Shown: one piece after another, positions 1 to 11,900 of the stretch
Layout of the letters: every line of letters begins with the position of its first letter
Numbering within the stretch: position 1 is the first letter of the stretch
Notes under the pieces: model-generated
What the model was told of the DNA's origin: nothing
The model's input: only the letters and a program-made list of their open reading frames with translations
The model's database searches: none
Translations under genes and position numbers: made by a program
Source of the DNA: Ciona savignyi
Lineage: Eukaryota > Chordata > Ascidiacea > Phlebobranchia > Cionidae
Direction of reading: 5' to 3'
DNA: 64,000 nucleotides
NCBI GenBank assembly: GCA_000149265.1
Contig: CH001352.1
Span: forward strand, 493,541 to 557,540

Positions 1-126
1 TTCTCACCGAATCGAAGAAAAGGGAAATTTACAAAAAAACACCATCAAATTGAAAACGTTTAATAGAAGTACAAAAACAACAGTGAAATAAATCTTTTGC
101 TGGATGTTTTAAATTACCAGTAGAAG

Positions 127-1983
127 CTAATTGTATTGCACGAAATACGAAGAGGGACACATGAAACAGCAAGCAAGGGTGCTTAAAAACTTAATAATTC
201 CGTTTTTACTTTTCTTGGATCGGTCGTTTTTCTGCCCTCTATTTTTCGGTATTTCTGGTGAACCATTAACTGGGGATATGTTACCACAATTTTCAGCACC
301 AGGTGTCGCTGAAGAGCTATCTTGATCAATTTCTGGTGCTTCCTGAGAAATTTCGTAGCATTCTTCTTCCGTCGTATCCGTTTGTTCTGTCCGATTCGTC
401 CGTATGCTCTGATTTTCAACAGCAGGTGTTTCTAAATCGCTATTTTGATCAATTTCTTGTGCTTGCTGGGAAAGGTCGTAGCTATCTCCTTCCACCGTAT
501 CCGATACGTCCGTTTTTTCTTCAGGAACGTAAACTCCATTATCCAACAAATCAACCACCACACATTCGCTTCCAGGGGTTGAAACATCATCCGAAAAAGT
601 TTGTTCCCCTTCGTCGGTTTCTTTCTCGTCCTGTTCGCTAACATCGTCGATAAAAACCTGGTCGCCATATTTGTCCACGCCCTGGAACCTCTGGCCGCCA
701 GTGAGCTCTTTTTTAGCGTGGTCTGTATAGAAGTTGACAAAATCTTCCAACGTCTGGCGTTTTCTCTCTTTTCTGCGGCTGAAAACCTTTCCCTGTTCCG
801 TAGTGTCTTCTTCGTCTGATGACTCGCACTGAAGCGCTTTCCTCATTCTCGGCGAAATCCGACGTCTTGGGCTGATAATGTTCTTCCGGAACTTGGACAA
901 AAGGTTCTCTTTCCATTGTTCCTCTTCCTTTTCTCTTTGTTCCTCATCAATTCGGTCCGCAAGGAAATCCAGGTCAGCTCCGTAATTCATCACCTCAGAA
1001 TCCCCATTCGAGCACTGCTGTACGTCATTATCAATGACGTTTTCATCACCCTTAACGTCATCATCAATGACGTTTTCACCATTCACTACGTCATTATCAA
1101 TGACGTTTCTACCATCCACTACGTCATTATCAATGACGTTTCTACCATCTTCATCTACGACATCCTCAACGGAAATGACGTTGTCCAGACACGGTTTATA
1201 ATCCTCATTCTCACTGTCAGTGTCTTTGTTCCCGTCGCTGAAATCCATAGTTTCATTCTCTTGCTCCTCTCCGATTGCATCATCAAGATACTTGAAACAA
1301 TCCTCCTCAGGACTTAACCCGTCCTCCTGCAGCTCGGTTACAAAATCAACCCGACTTTCGCCAGTCGATTCTTCGATTGTATAATTAGAGAAAACCTTAC
1401 CATCGTCCTCAATACCCTTACTATCATCCAGCGGATCTCGGAAACTCACCCTCTTTTTTCTACGACCAAATCTATCTGTACACTCTAGGGTTTCGTTTAG
1501 GTTGCTTTTTCGGATGCTCTCTTCGTCTGTTGTACTTTCTTCGTCCTCCGGAGTTCCTGGATCGAATTTATCGATCAGTGATTTGTAGTTGTCCAGCAGA
1601 TCGTCATCGTACATATCCGGTGTCAGCGTGACGTCAGAAAAGTCGTCATCGCTTCCATCCTCGTACTCAGCGTCCGGAGACTCGGTGGTGGACGCTGACA
1701 GCGATACATCAACGCACCAAGGTAACTTCTGCTCTGGTACATCATCGTGGACGATTACCTCTTCATCCCCGCAGTAAACATCCTTGCCTGTGGCCTTATT
1801 TTCATCTTTAAACTGCCCCACATTAACCCTGTTATCGTCATAACCAGGGTCCTTATCATCGAAGTTTTCCTCTATGTCCGGGAACTCTAATTCCACTTTT
1901 TCGTATTTTAACAACTTCCTTACCGGTTCGGATTTCTGAACCGCTTCGTCTGACAAACTTCGCGGCCTTTTCGGCGAATTCAT
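127..1983 (-). CDS. Acidic protein of unknown function, 618 aa, single exon
   Basis: I do not recognise the family. One uninterrupted frame of 618 codons runs from an ATG at 1983 to a TAG at 127, with no sign of introns. The protein is strongly acidic and low in complexity, with many D/E runs and short basic patches. Near residue 175 the sequence GRRKKRVSFRDPL fits the RVxF docking motif for protein phosphatase 1. Four copies of an 11-residue unit of the type NVIDNDVVDGR follow in the middle. Around residues 350-400 a stretch rich in E, K and R (DEEQREKEEEQWKENLLSKF) could form a helix. A more conserved-looking segment near residue 435 (TLEDFVNFYTDHAKKEL) may be the true domain. There is no signal peptide or membrane segment. 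A nuclear or cytoplasmic, mostly disordered regulator is the best guess. An intronless gene among multi-exon neighbours could be a retrocopy, but the frame is intact. Confidence 0.7.
   Translation of the reverse strand: MNSPKRPRSLSDEAVQKSEPVRKLLKYEKVELEFPDIEENFDDKDPGYDDNRVNVGQFKDENKATGKDVYCGDEEVIVHDDVPEQKLPWCVDVSLSASTTESPDAEYEDGSDDDFSDVTLTPDMYDDDLLDNYKSLIDKFDPGTPEDEESTTDEESIRKSNLNETLECTDRFGRRKKRVSFRDPLDDSKGIEDDGKVFSNYTIEESTGESRVDFVTELQEDGLSPEEDCFKYLDDAIGEEQENETMDFSDGNKDTDSENEDYKPCLDNVISVEDVVDEDGRNVIDNDVVDGRNVIDNDVVNGENVIDDDVKGDENVIDNDVQQCSNGDSEVMNYGADLDFLADRIDEEQREKEEEQWKENLLSKFRKNIISPRRRISPRMRKALQCESSDEEDTTEQGKVFSRRKERKRQTLEDFVNFYTDHAKKELTGGQRFQGVDKYGDQVFIDDVSEQDEKETDEGEQTFSDDVSTPGSECVVVDLLDNGVYVPEEKTDVSDTVEGDSYDLSQQAQEIDQNSDLETPAVENQSIRTNRTEQTDTTEEECYEISQEAPEIDQDSSSATPGAENCGNISPVNGSPEIPKNRGQKNDRSKKSKNGIIKFLSTLACCFMCPSSYFVQYN
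1022..1139 (-). repeat. 33-bp tandem repeat inside the acidic-protein gene
   Basis: Four units of 33 bp start at 1022, 1055, 1088 and 1121. They encode the repeated NVIDNDV peptide. Each unit begins with an inverted pair of half-CRE sequences, ACGTCATTATCAATGACGT, one of them with a C for T change. The period keeps the reading frame. Confidence 0.85.
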
Positions 1984-2590
1984 AGCAGCTGTACCTCCTA
2001 CAGCCTATCCTACAGTCTAATACCCAAACCTAAGCCTTTCGTTGCGTTTTGGTAAAGACAGGAAACTGCAGATGTATTTCACTGTGCTGCAGACGCATTT
2101 CCGCTAACTCCGCGTTTTCTGCGCGTATTGCATGCGAAACGACGCGTATAGAGAACCATTTTAATGCCAGGAAGCAATATTCAGATAAACACAATGCACT
2201 GCTATAATACTAGATAGATAAAAATGAATCGAAATAAAACAAAAATCGAAACGTCATTTTTTCAGCGCACCTACGGTTGATTGACAGTCACCGACGTGAT
2301 TTCACGTCACATAATTATTATAAACGTAAAAAGCACCAATAATTAAGAATTTTAACGTAATGGCCCTTGGGAACTAATGAATCACACATAGTGCGTTAAT
2401 CTATTGGGATAAATATCAAAGATGGCGGAAAATTCGGTCCACTATAAAACGATGATTGGCTAATACAAGAGTACAGAAACTTATACAGTAGGGTAAGCAG
2501 AACTAAAAAGAGTTAAATAAAACAGCTTTAAACTGTGTGGGCCGCCGTAGTATTTGAAAGCGCGGAAAAAAAGGATTCAATGATATAAAA
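1984..2590 (-). promoter_or_regulatory. Upstream region of the acidic-protein gene
   Basis: Non-coding stretch between the acidic-protein start codon and the tandem repeat at 2691. It contains a CRE-like pair near 2293-2310 (ACGTGATTTCACGTCA). No other gene is visible. Assignment as a promoter rests on position only. Confidence 0.3.
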
Positions 2591-2690
2591 CACAGTGGCA
2601 CATGTACAATGGCAATGGGGGGGTACAGGTATCGTCGTTGAAGCTGATTTCCACAACATGAGTATGGTGTGTGCTGGAACGGGGGGGGGG

Positions 2691-2885
2691 GTATTCCGCT
2701 TCACGAAAAGTATAATCCCGTTTACGAAAGGAATATACCGTTCACGGGAAGTATATTTCGTTCACGGAAAATATAATCCGTTTGCAGAAAGAATATTCCG
2801 TTTGCGGAAAAGATATTCCGTTTGCGGAAAGGATATTACATTTGCGGAAAGGATATTCCGTTTGCGGGAAGGATAATCCGTTTGC
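2691..2885. repeat. About 20-bp minisatellite (TTCCGTTTGCGGAAAGGATA type)
   Basis: Roughly nine degenerate units built on TTCCGTTTGCGGAAAGGATA, just downstream of the EXTL3 stop codon. Each unit holds a small palindrome (TTCCG...CGGAA). The open frame across it is a by-product of the repeat. Confidence 0.8.
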
Positions 2886-2973
2886 GACGAACGCCAGCAG
2901 CTTATGACAAAGTTATATAATTTTATGAACTTTAAAGGATGATGTTCGCGTTATAAAGCAGCCAAACACTGGG

Positions 2974-5900
2974 CTATATAAATTTAAAGCATTTCTGCTT
3001 ATCATGCGGAAGTCTGGTTTTAAACAAAATGGAGTCGACGCGAAGCTGCGTGTAAACGAGCGGCATGTAGCCGAATATCTTTACGAACGCGTTGATGCAA
3101 AGGTGGCGTTCGTCGAAGTGTTCTTGGGACTGTGACAGCGCGACAGGGCAGCCCGGGCAACGAAACGTCCAGCGAGAAGTCACCTGAAACGCACACGTTG
3201 ACTGTTTAAAGACTTTTCATTTTTTACAGATTGTCATTTTATCACCAGGATGGGATATCCAAAGGGATTAACAGTAACACACGGGCAATCGTCAGATCAC
3301 TTCGCGTTCACCGGAGCTATTGCAGTGTGTTGTGTATGATTTACACGTTCCTTTAATTTGATATTTGAGTGCCTTGTCCAACGTCACAAACAACTAGCTT
3401 GCGACCAGATTCGAACCTTTAACCTTTCGGTTGAAAGGCGTCGCACTAAACCACCAGACTAACCGGTCGGACTACTTTTAAGCAATGCCTTTTTACCAAT
3501 ATTTTTAAGTAATATCGCAAGCGTAAATAGCAGAGCACAGTTTAAGGTCATGAAGACATAGCTAGGGACAATAATTTATTATTGAAGATGATACAAATTT
3601 AAAAGATTACATTTTGCATACATACATATATATTGGTGACGTATTTTATTCCCATAATGCAAGCATCATGTTAGAATTCTGTCATTTGCAATGAAGATGG
3701 TAACAGGTACGTAGCAAAAACGTATACAAGACGCAGATTTTCAATTAAAAATCATGTCTCCCATACATTACGACTATTAAAACCCCAATTACTGAACAAA
3801 AACACCTTATTACGTAATAAACTATTACAATCGTAACTTTTGGATTCGTATTTAACCGGACGAGGTTGTGAGCTTGCCAATCTACCTTTTGGCAATTAGC
3901 ACAGTGGGTTAGAGCGTTTCCTTTCAGCACAAGGGTGATAGGATCGAAACTTGTCCATAGATAATCGGTTGTGTCTTTGAGCAACGCATTTAGTAGATAT
4001 CGCCTAAACCCAGCAAAATAATGGATTCCAGTAAAATTGAAGGAACGTGTCTATCATATACAACACATTGCAAAAGCTCTGGTAACCCGACGATGGACGC
4101 GAGGTGATCTGACGATTGCCCATGTTTTAACGCCCATTACTCACGTTGATAAAACATGTATATCTTCTCCTTACCTTAACTGGCGATTGTCTAGTGACAT
4201 GAGATACAAGAAAGTTCATGGCAATGTCCTCACAGTTCATATGCTGATCCACTATAGCACGCACAGCTGGGGGCATCCAATTACTGTACAGGTACAGGTA
4301 GTACTGCGGAAAGATAACTTGAAATGAACGTTTCCTGAAAACAGTGGTTTTATGGGTTCAAAAAAACTAAAAACTCTAATGAATTCAACATACAGTAAAA
4401 GCTATTGTAATTTGGCATAAACATGAGGTAATTTGACTAATGCCCTTAACTTCAATATACAAGCAGTAGTGGGCTGTGAGTCGCTTTACATGACCGTTTT
4501 TAATTTCATAAGTATTTATTTACTTTGTCTTTAAACAGGCACTTTCTGAACCCAATAGATTAATGCGATGAACAAAAAAAAATAATTTTAGAAATATGAG
4601 TGGAACAATGTGATGAATTGTAGGTAGAATCCACATAAGTCTCCTTTCCACATGCAGCCTGTACATGAAAATGCAATCCTGTATGATACAGGATTGCATT
4701 TTCAACATGGTTGTAACAATTCCAAACTGGAATTTGGAATTTCAATATGGTTGTAGGAATTCCAAAAAGTAAAATTGTGTTCCAAAAATACTGGTAGACT
4801 CAAGTTCGTGGACCTCACCTTGTGCAGAAACGCTGCCCCGGTCAACACCATGGATAGTTCGCACGTGTGGTTGGAGTTGTACGACCACCCCCCGTGTCGG
4901 GGGTCCCACGCGTGGAACCGACCCGGGAACCCAACTACGCGGTGTCGAGATTCACGCCAAACCCTGAAAACGGGGATTTTTAAAGGGGTCAATGGGAAAT
5001 TTTGAAGGGTTAAATAAACTGATGTTTATGAGTGTTAGCTTAAATTTGTATTTATATTAAGCAAACAGATGTATATTGTATAACTAAGCTTGTATACCCA
5101 TATATTCAACAGCAAATAAGATTATGCATATAAAAGGACTGCAAAAAGGATAACACACAAGAAAACAATTTAGTTAACTAATTTTATTAGTTTTAATAAA
5201 TCTAAATACTTTTGCAATAATCTAAATACTTTGCAATAAGCTGAATACTTTTGCAATAATCTGAATCCTTTCTATAAGCTAAATACTTTTGCAATAATCT
5301 AAATACTTTGCAATAACCTGAATATGTTTGGAATAATCTGAATACTTTTGCAATAATCTGAATACATTTGCAATCATTCAAATACTGAAATACATCCAAC
5401 GTTAACAAGTAACCAGAAGAAGAAAAAAATTTCTTCCGGAATCCGAACAAGATCTCATCATGGCGAAGATGAGCGTCGTCATCTATCGAAAGCACAGCTT
5501 CCGTGTTGATCTCGGACCATGGGAGGAAACGATTGTTTAGGGAGTTTTTCTCCGGGGTGAATGACCACGACCTTAACTCCGACGTCAGGCCACCTGAGTT
5601 CAGCCCCAGGGGGTTCAGGGGAATTCCAAACCAATGATCTGAGAAATAATTGATAGGATAGGATATTCATGTTTATCCCTGTAAATGGAAAAACCAATGG
5701 GATTAACACACGGGCAATCAACAGATCACCTCGCGACCACCGTCAGGTTACCAAGCTATTGCAGTGTGTTGTATATGATAGACACAATCCTTGAATTTGG
5801 TAGAACCCATTATTTCGCTGGGTTCAGGCAATGTCCGTGAAGTGCCTTGCCCAAGGATACAACCTTCTAGCTAGCGACTAAGTTCGATGTAAATGAATAA

Positions 5901-8900
5901 TAAAAAATAAAACTTATCATTCAGGTAGCATTATGTAAGCCTGAATTAGAATAAGGTTTAATTATCACGTTTAGGCTAAATCAGTGGTTCAGCAAACCTA
6001 GGCTACCTTAGTTTTTATTTGCATTACTTAACATTACCATGACATGTTGCAGCTTGTTTAATTAATTATTCTACCGATGGATTGCTAAGAGACAATTTAG
6101 AATGAAAACGAATGTGCAGTTTCGTATTTATTATTATTTGTAATGAACCAAAAACATAACAAACTAAACACTCATAAAATGCTAACACACATGCTTTTCT
6201 GTTATAAATGTAGTTTTTAAGGTTTTACCGTCCATCTTTCAATATTTTAAGTTACTATTTATTTTTTAACAGGCAAAAAGTAACTACTAATGCACCAGAA
6301 AAAAAAAGACGTGATGAAATAACTTACTTTATTTAAATGAGGTAGACCAATCAGCCTTTCCACAGCTTGCAATAACACTTCTTCTCGCTTGTAAGTCAGC
6401 ATCACCATAGTGAACTGCTCCCAAGGGGAATTCCCTCCCAACGACTCCTGGTACACCTTACCCGTGCCCCCTTCCCCACCCCCTATGGGGCGGAATCCGT
6501 TGCTAGAGCCTGTAACAGGGGTTGGGGGGTTTGCAAGGGGAAGTTAAAAAAAAGGAGATAAACTGCATCATACTAAACCAAAGTTAGGTCATTGTTTTAG
6601 TTAGTGTTTTAGGGTTAGGCGTGTTTAGTGTTTTTTAGGTTGGAGTTAGAGTTTAGGGTTAATTTAAATTAAACGTTTTATAATTGGGGTTAGACTTTAG
6701 GGTTGGGGTTAGGGTTTAGGGTTAATTTAAATTAAACGTTTTATAATTGGGGTTAGACTTTAGGGTTGGGGTTAGGGTTAGTTAGTGTTTTAGTTTGGGG
6801 TTGGAGTTTAGGGTTGAATTTAATTCGAATTAGTATAATTGGGGTTAGACTTTAGGGTTGAAAAAAAGAGTTATATTTTAATATATTTTCCATTTAATTT
6901 TCAATTTTGTTCAAATGTGTGTGAGTGTTACTGTTAATGAGATAACAAAATATTATATCGTGTTTGCGTAGATTGGTGTTACAAAATTCACTGTAAAAAT
7001 GAAACCCACCTATAAACTGGGCATCGGAGGGCAGCAATCGGTCCTTCGGGGTGAAGGGGTAAAGATTGAAGGGGCCGGGGATGTTATTCCATGTATCACG
7101 TGAATCGAGGGTGACAGACGTGTAGTTCCGGGTAAACTGGGGGGAGCTGGTGCTTTCTTCGATTGGGGGAATCCCAAATTCGCTCTGCGCGTCCCCGGGT
7201 GATACTACGTGCTCCACGACGGGGTAGCTCCGGTGGGGAATGACATTGCTGGGGTGGTTATGGAGGTTGAAAGAAAATATTAAAGAAAATTGCATTTTAC
7301 AAAAATGCTAGGGTAATTTTGGAGGTGGAAAGAAAATATTTAAAAAAATTGCATTTTACCAAAAAAATGCGATTTTCTCAAAAATACAACACTAAATAGT
7401 CACAAACAAGAAAACTGAATTTTAAGATTTTGGATTAATTTCAATGATGGGGTTAAATAAAAAAATTCGAAGGAAAGAAATTGCATTTTACAATCCTCAT
7501 TATTTAACAAAATTTTTTAAAATGTCTTAATAAAAGTATAATTTTTGGCGTGTGTTTTTTGTTATCGTTGGTAACCTAGTTCTTGCGTTTCCCTTAATTC
7601 ACAAACCTGAGAACATCATTCACTGGAAGAGCTGGAATTTGGAGTCGAGTTCTTAGCAGAGCAAGCGTGGACTCCACCACCTGTGGAGGGGTGGAGAGGT
7701 ATGTGTCGTACAAGAACCTCCCCTGTCTGCGCATCGATATGATCTCGGCGTGCGGGATGTTGGAGAGAAGAAAGGGAAGCTCTGTTACTCTTGCCTGATG
7801 GAGGGGAGGGGTTAAAATTAAAACATGGGTGCGCAACTTCTTTAAATGACGGGCCAGATGTGGGAAAATGAAGTTCTTGGTGGGCCGGATTATTACATGA
7901 ATAGTATTCAATATGTTAATGACAGAGTGTGGTTAGATATAGTCTGCGGGACGGTCAAAGTCTCTTCTCGGACTGAACCCGGCATGCAAAAAAATCTGAA
8001 TGAGTTATTATGAATGCTGGACTTTTACCTGCGGTAAAACAATAGCTGCTTTCTCCCACGAGATAAACTCGCTGAACGGCAGCCTCGTGTGCGTGCCGAG
8101 TAGCACGGGGATGGCACCCGACTGCAACGCTTCGACGAGGCGGGTGGAGAAGAGAGGGGTGAAGAGGAGGTTGCGATCCTCAGCTGGGAGGATCAGCGCG
8201 AATGTGGATCGCGATAAAACTGCGAGTCTGTCTCCTTCCGACCCGCACAGAGACCATTCCGAGCTGAAAGGATGAAAGGGAGGATCTAATTATTTAGATT
8301 TGAATCCCAGTTAACCTTAAATGATCGGATGCTAGCTGTGGTTTAAAAGCTGGTTGAACACCCCATTAAAGATTTTGCTGCTTGGCGGTAAAATACTAAA
8401 AGGAAAAAGGAATAAAAGAAAGAGGGATATCACTTAATAAAATTATAGAAACTAATTCAAATTGTCCCAAATACCAATCTCAAAGGAAGAGACAACAACC
8501 CTAACCTCAACCCTAACAGTAACACCATACTCAATATTTTAGTGAGAGGTTTCCCTCCTTTCTTCTTTCCCTTATTTTAGTTTTCTCCAATAATATTTAT
8601 AGACCAATGAATGCTCTCAACTGGTACCCAAACTAGGTGTATTTAAAGAAACTTTGAAAATCAAATAAACAGTTATTCTACACATTTTGAATTTATCAAT
8701 CAAAATTGAAAAAAAAGGTTCTTGTACACATTTTGAACCGAGCAATCACCTGAAACCCGGAGTCACAATTCGTTCTTCCTGACATTGCACTTGCAGCATG
8801 AAGTTCCCATGGATGACAGATTCCCTCATTAAATTCATGTTTTCAAGGAGAATTTGATGAAATTCGCTGTCTGGGGGCAAAGCAGCATCTGATTTTATTA

Positions 8901-11900
8901 GAAACAGAAGGATTATTTTCAGGTTTCATTCTCAGGGATAGAAAATGACTGGAGAGTTATTTAATTTAGAAGATGTTTTTATTTATTTTAGTTCTACACA
9001 TTAATCCACTAGGTTTAGAAAACCTTGGTTAATTGTCAAGATATACCTGAATAATTAAAGTCTCGATACAACAACCTATCGTTTCGGCAGATGGCTAACG
9101 CTTTAACCAACTAAAATAACTGGTTAAACAAGCCAAAAATACATACCGCCGTCTGCTTCAGCATGATAATTAGATGGCCACTGTCCTTGAAATGATAAAG
9201 CGTAATCTCTCAGCGCAGGCACCTAAAACAATTTGATTAAAAATGTTACATTACTGTGTGCCTCTATCTCTCTTCAGTACAGGATCAGCCTTGGTTTTTT
9301 AGAAGGGATTAGTTGACTGAATAAGATCCAATGTGCCATTAATACCATTCTATGTGAGCTAAATCATCCACAATATCATTTAAAAACAATAATGTTTAAC
9401 CCTTACAAGTGATTAATTTTTAAAGTAAACTTAATCATGAGATCTTAAAAAAAGCTTCACGCAGAAGTCAAAGGCTAATGCATTTGTTATCTTAGTTTAA
9501 GCAAAAAAACTTGGAATCATATAAAAAGGCGATTTTATTTTTTAAGACATTTTGGAAACTGTGTTTAATTTAAAATAGAATAAGGAACTTTCTTAAACAA
9601 CTAAAAATGATGCTTTGTGTTGGCTTTTAAGTTTTTTGCTTAGATTGACGCATAATGTATAAGTACTAACTACTAACAATAAACTAAACAACTCTTGAGC
9701 AAATAAAATTGTATTTTATCCAAATCTTTTTATACTAATATTACATTGAAGTACAGCGCCCTTTTTAGCTAATATATATAATTAAATAAACAGGCATATT
9801 GTCCACAAAAATGTTATGTAACTAGACTATGAATCGATCGACTCACCATGGGAGGTAGATAATCTTCTAAATTCTGCTCCTCAATATATTTTTCATCACC
9901 ATCTACATCTTTTTCATCCGGGTTAGAATCAACTTCCTTGACAATTGGAGGCAGCTCTTGAGTAAAAAGAGCAATTTAAAAGAAAAGATGGAAATTTAGA
10001 TACATTTTTTTTCTATTTATTAAGACTTGATCATGACATAAAAAAGAAATAAGAAAATAAATACAAGCTGCATTCTTAAAAACTCAGTAATAAAAAGAAT
10101 TAATACATAAAACTAGCACAAAATTACAAATAGACATAGCTATTTTAAAGAAGATGTAGCAATTAAAAACTTCCAGATGTAAGAATTCTCCAAACAAAAC
10201 ATTGTGATTTTAACGATTGAGTTTATAAAAATGAATTAAAAACGTTTTATACAAAATACCAGCACTTGAAAAGAAATTAGTGTATGCACATTGCTATTAC
10301 AACAAGTTGTATCCAAAAAATTCCAAACATAATAATTTTAAAACGAAAGTATTATGATTTTATCGATTGCGTTTATAAAAATGACTTTTATTAACTTACT
10401 TGTTTTAAACGAAGGAAGATTAGGAAGCACTGCATCAAAGCCCGTGCGAAATTGGCTTGCTTCAAAATTAGTTTGTCCTACTATTGCACGTCCTGTGTCT
10501 ACCCCCTTTAGTGGGTTCTGCGTGGTTGTTTGGTGCGAGAAATACACCAGTAGATGGTTCCTACCATCCCCTCGCCAGTACGCAAGCGAACGGAGCCAAC
10601 TTGATATCGCATCAGGTGATATGACCGGTTTTGAGTCAACTGGCATTGAATGTGACTTTTTAAATGGGGCAGAAACTTATAAATTGGGATTAATTAGAAC
10701 TATATGTATTACAAATATTGGTATTTGCACATAGTTTAAAGATAGTAGGCGTAGCAAGTGGGCGAAATAGAAAATGAGGACCCCAAATCGCGAATTTTAA
10801 AAACGGATGGTAATTTTAAAACAGAAAAACCGAAATTAATGCAAATAGCTCATAAAAACAACACATACACTATGAAGACAGTTTAATTGCTACTGTAGGC
10901 AGTTAAAGACATACCACAAGCAAGGTAAAAGCTACAAAAGACTGTTTTAATATCTACTGCATGTCGTTTAATACCCACACCAAGAGGTCTCATAGACTGC
11001 AAGTCGTTCAATTTGCACAACAAGTGGTCTCATAGACTTTAAGTCATTAAATACGCATGACAAGTGGTCTCATACACTTCAAGTCATTAAATACGCATGA
11101 CAAGTGGTCTCCCAAACTGCAAGTTGTGTAATACGCACGACAAAAGGTCTCACCTCCAGCAGAGGCCTCCACCTCCCCAACCACCACCACGTAAAGACAC
11201 GCCGTACTTGGGTCATTCGTGATGTATCTGTTCGTTGAAAACGATATTCTTATCGCTTCTTGAACAAATGAAGTCACGTCGAATGGTGAATTATCTAAAT
11301 CAGGATAAAACTATGTGTGATATGTCAATGTATATAGAGTAATGTAAACTCGTGTGGTTTAAACTTGTGTCTCAGATCACAGGGGTAAAAATCAGACATT
11401 TTTTCGGGTAACCAGCTAATAATATTGGTGCCAAAACAGGGCTAGATTTAAAGAATGCTTTAAGGTCATCGTCTTTGGTCACATTATATACAATTTGGTT
11501 CTTACTTAGGGTATATTTAATATCCAACACATTGCTTCCATGATAAAAGTCAAGACCCTAAATTAACCACTGTGACAATTCACTAAATAACTTGGCAAAA
11601 TGTGATGTTATTTGTTAATTGCATGAACATTTGCTGTATTAAAACTATTTTATTTACTTTGAAACTAACAGTACAGTCTGGGCTAACTGCTATTTATTAG
11701 TTCTAGTTGCACTTTTTGTGCACTGCTAATGGACATTGTCAAACATAGAAGCAGAGATGTCTCTGTAAACGTTGGTGCCAAGCAAAATCGATGCCTGTGT
11801 TGTATTATTAAAACTAAAACAAAACAGGGCACAGGCTTTCACACTAAAAAGGCTTTTTTTTTAATTTACACTAAAAAGCTTTTTTTAATCCAAAAACAAC

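Noticed and set aside
916..1317. Plus-strand frame with repeated HYVIINDVFT
   Set aside because: It is the antisense of the 33-bp coding repeat in the acidic-protein gene.
5195..5390. CRISPR-like array
   Set aside because: The units are contiguous and degenerate with no spacers, in a eukaryotic intron.
6580..6866. True telomere
   Set aside because: It is degenerate, short and inside a gene that continues on both sides.
8000..8275. 91-codon plus-strand frame
   Set aside because: Shadow of EXTL3 exon 8029-8263.
10354..10734. 126-codon plus-strand frame
   Set aside because: It overlaps EXTL3 exon 10400-10639, whose minus-strand reading matches the exostosin domain.
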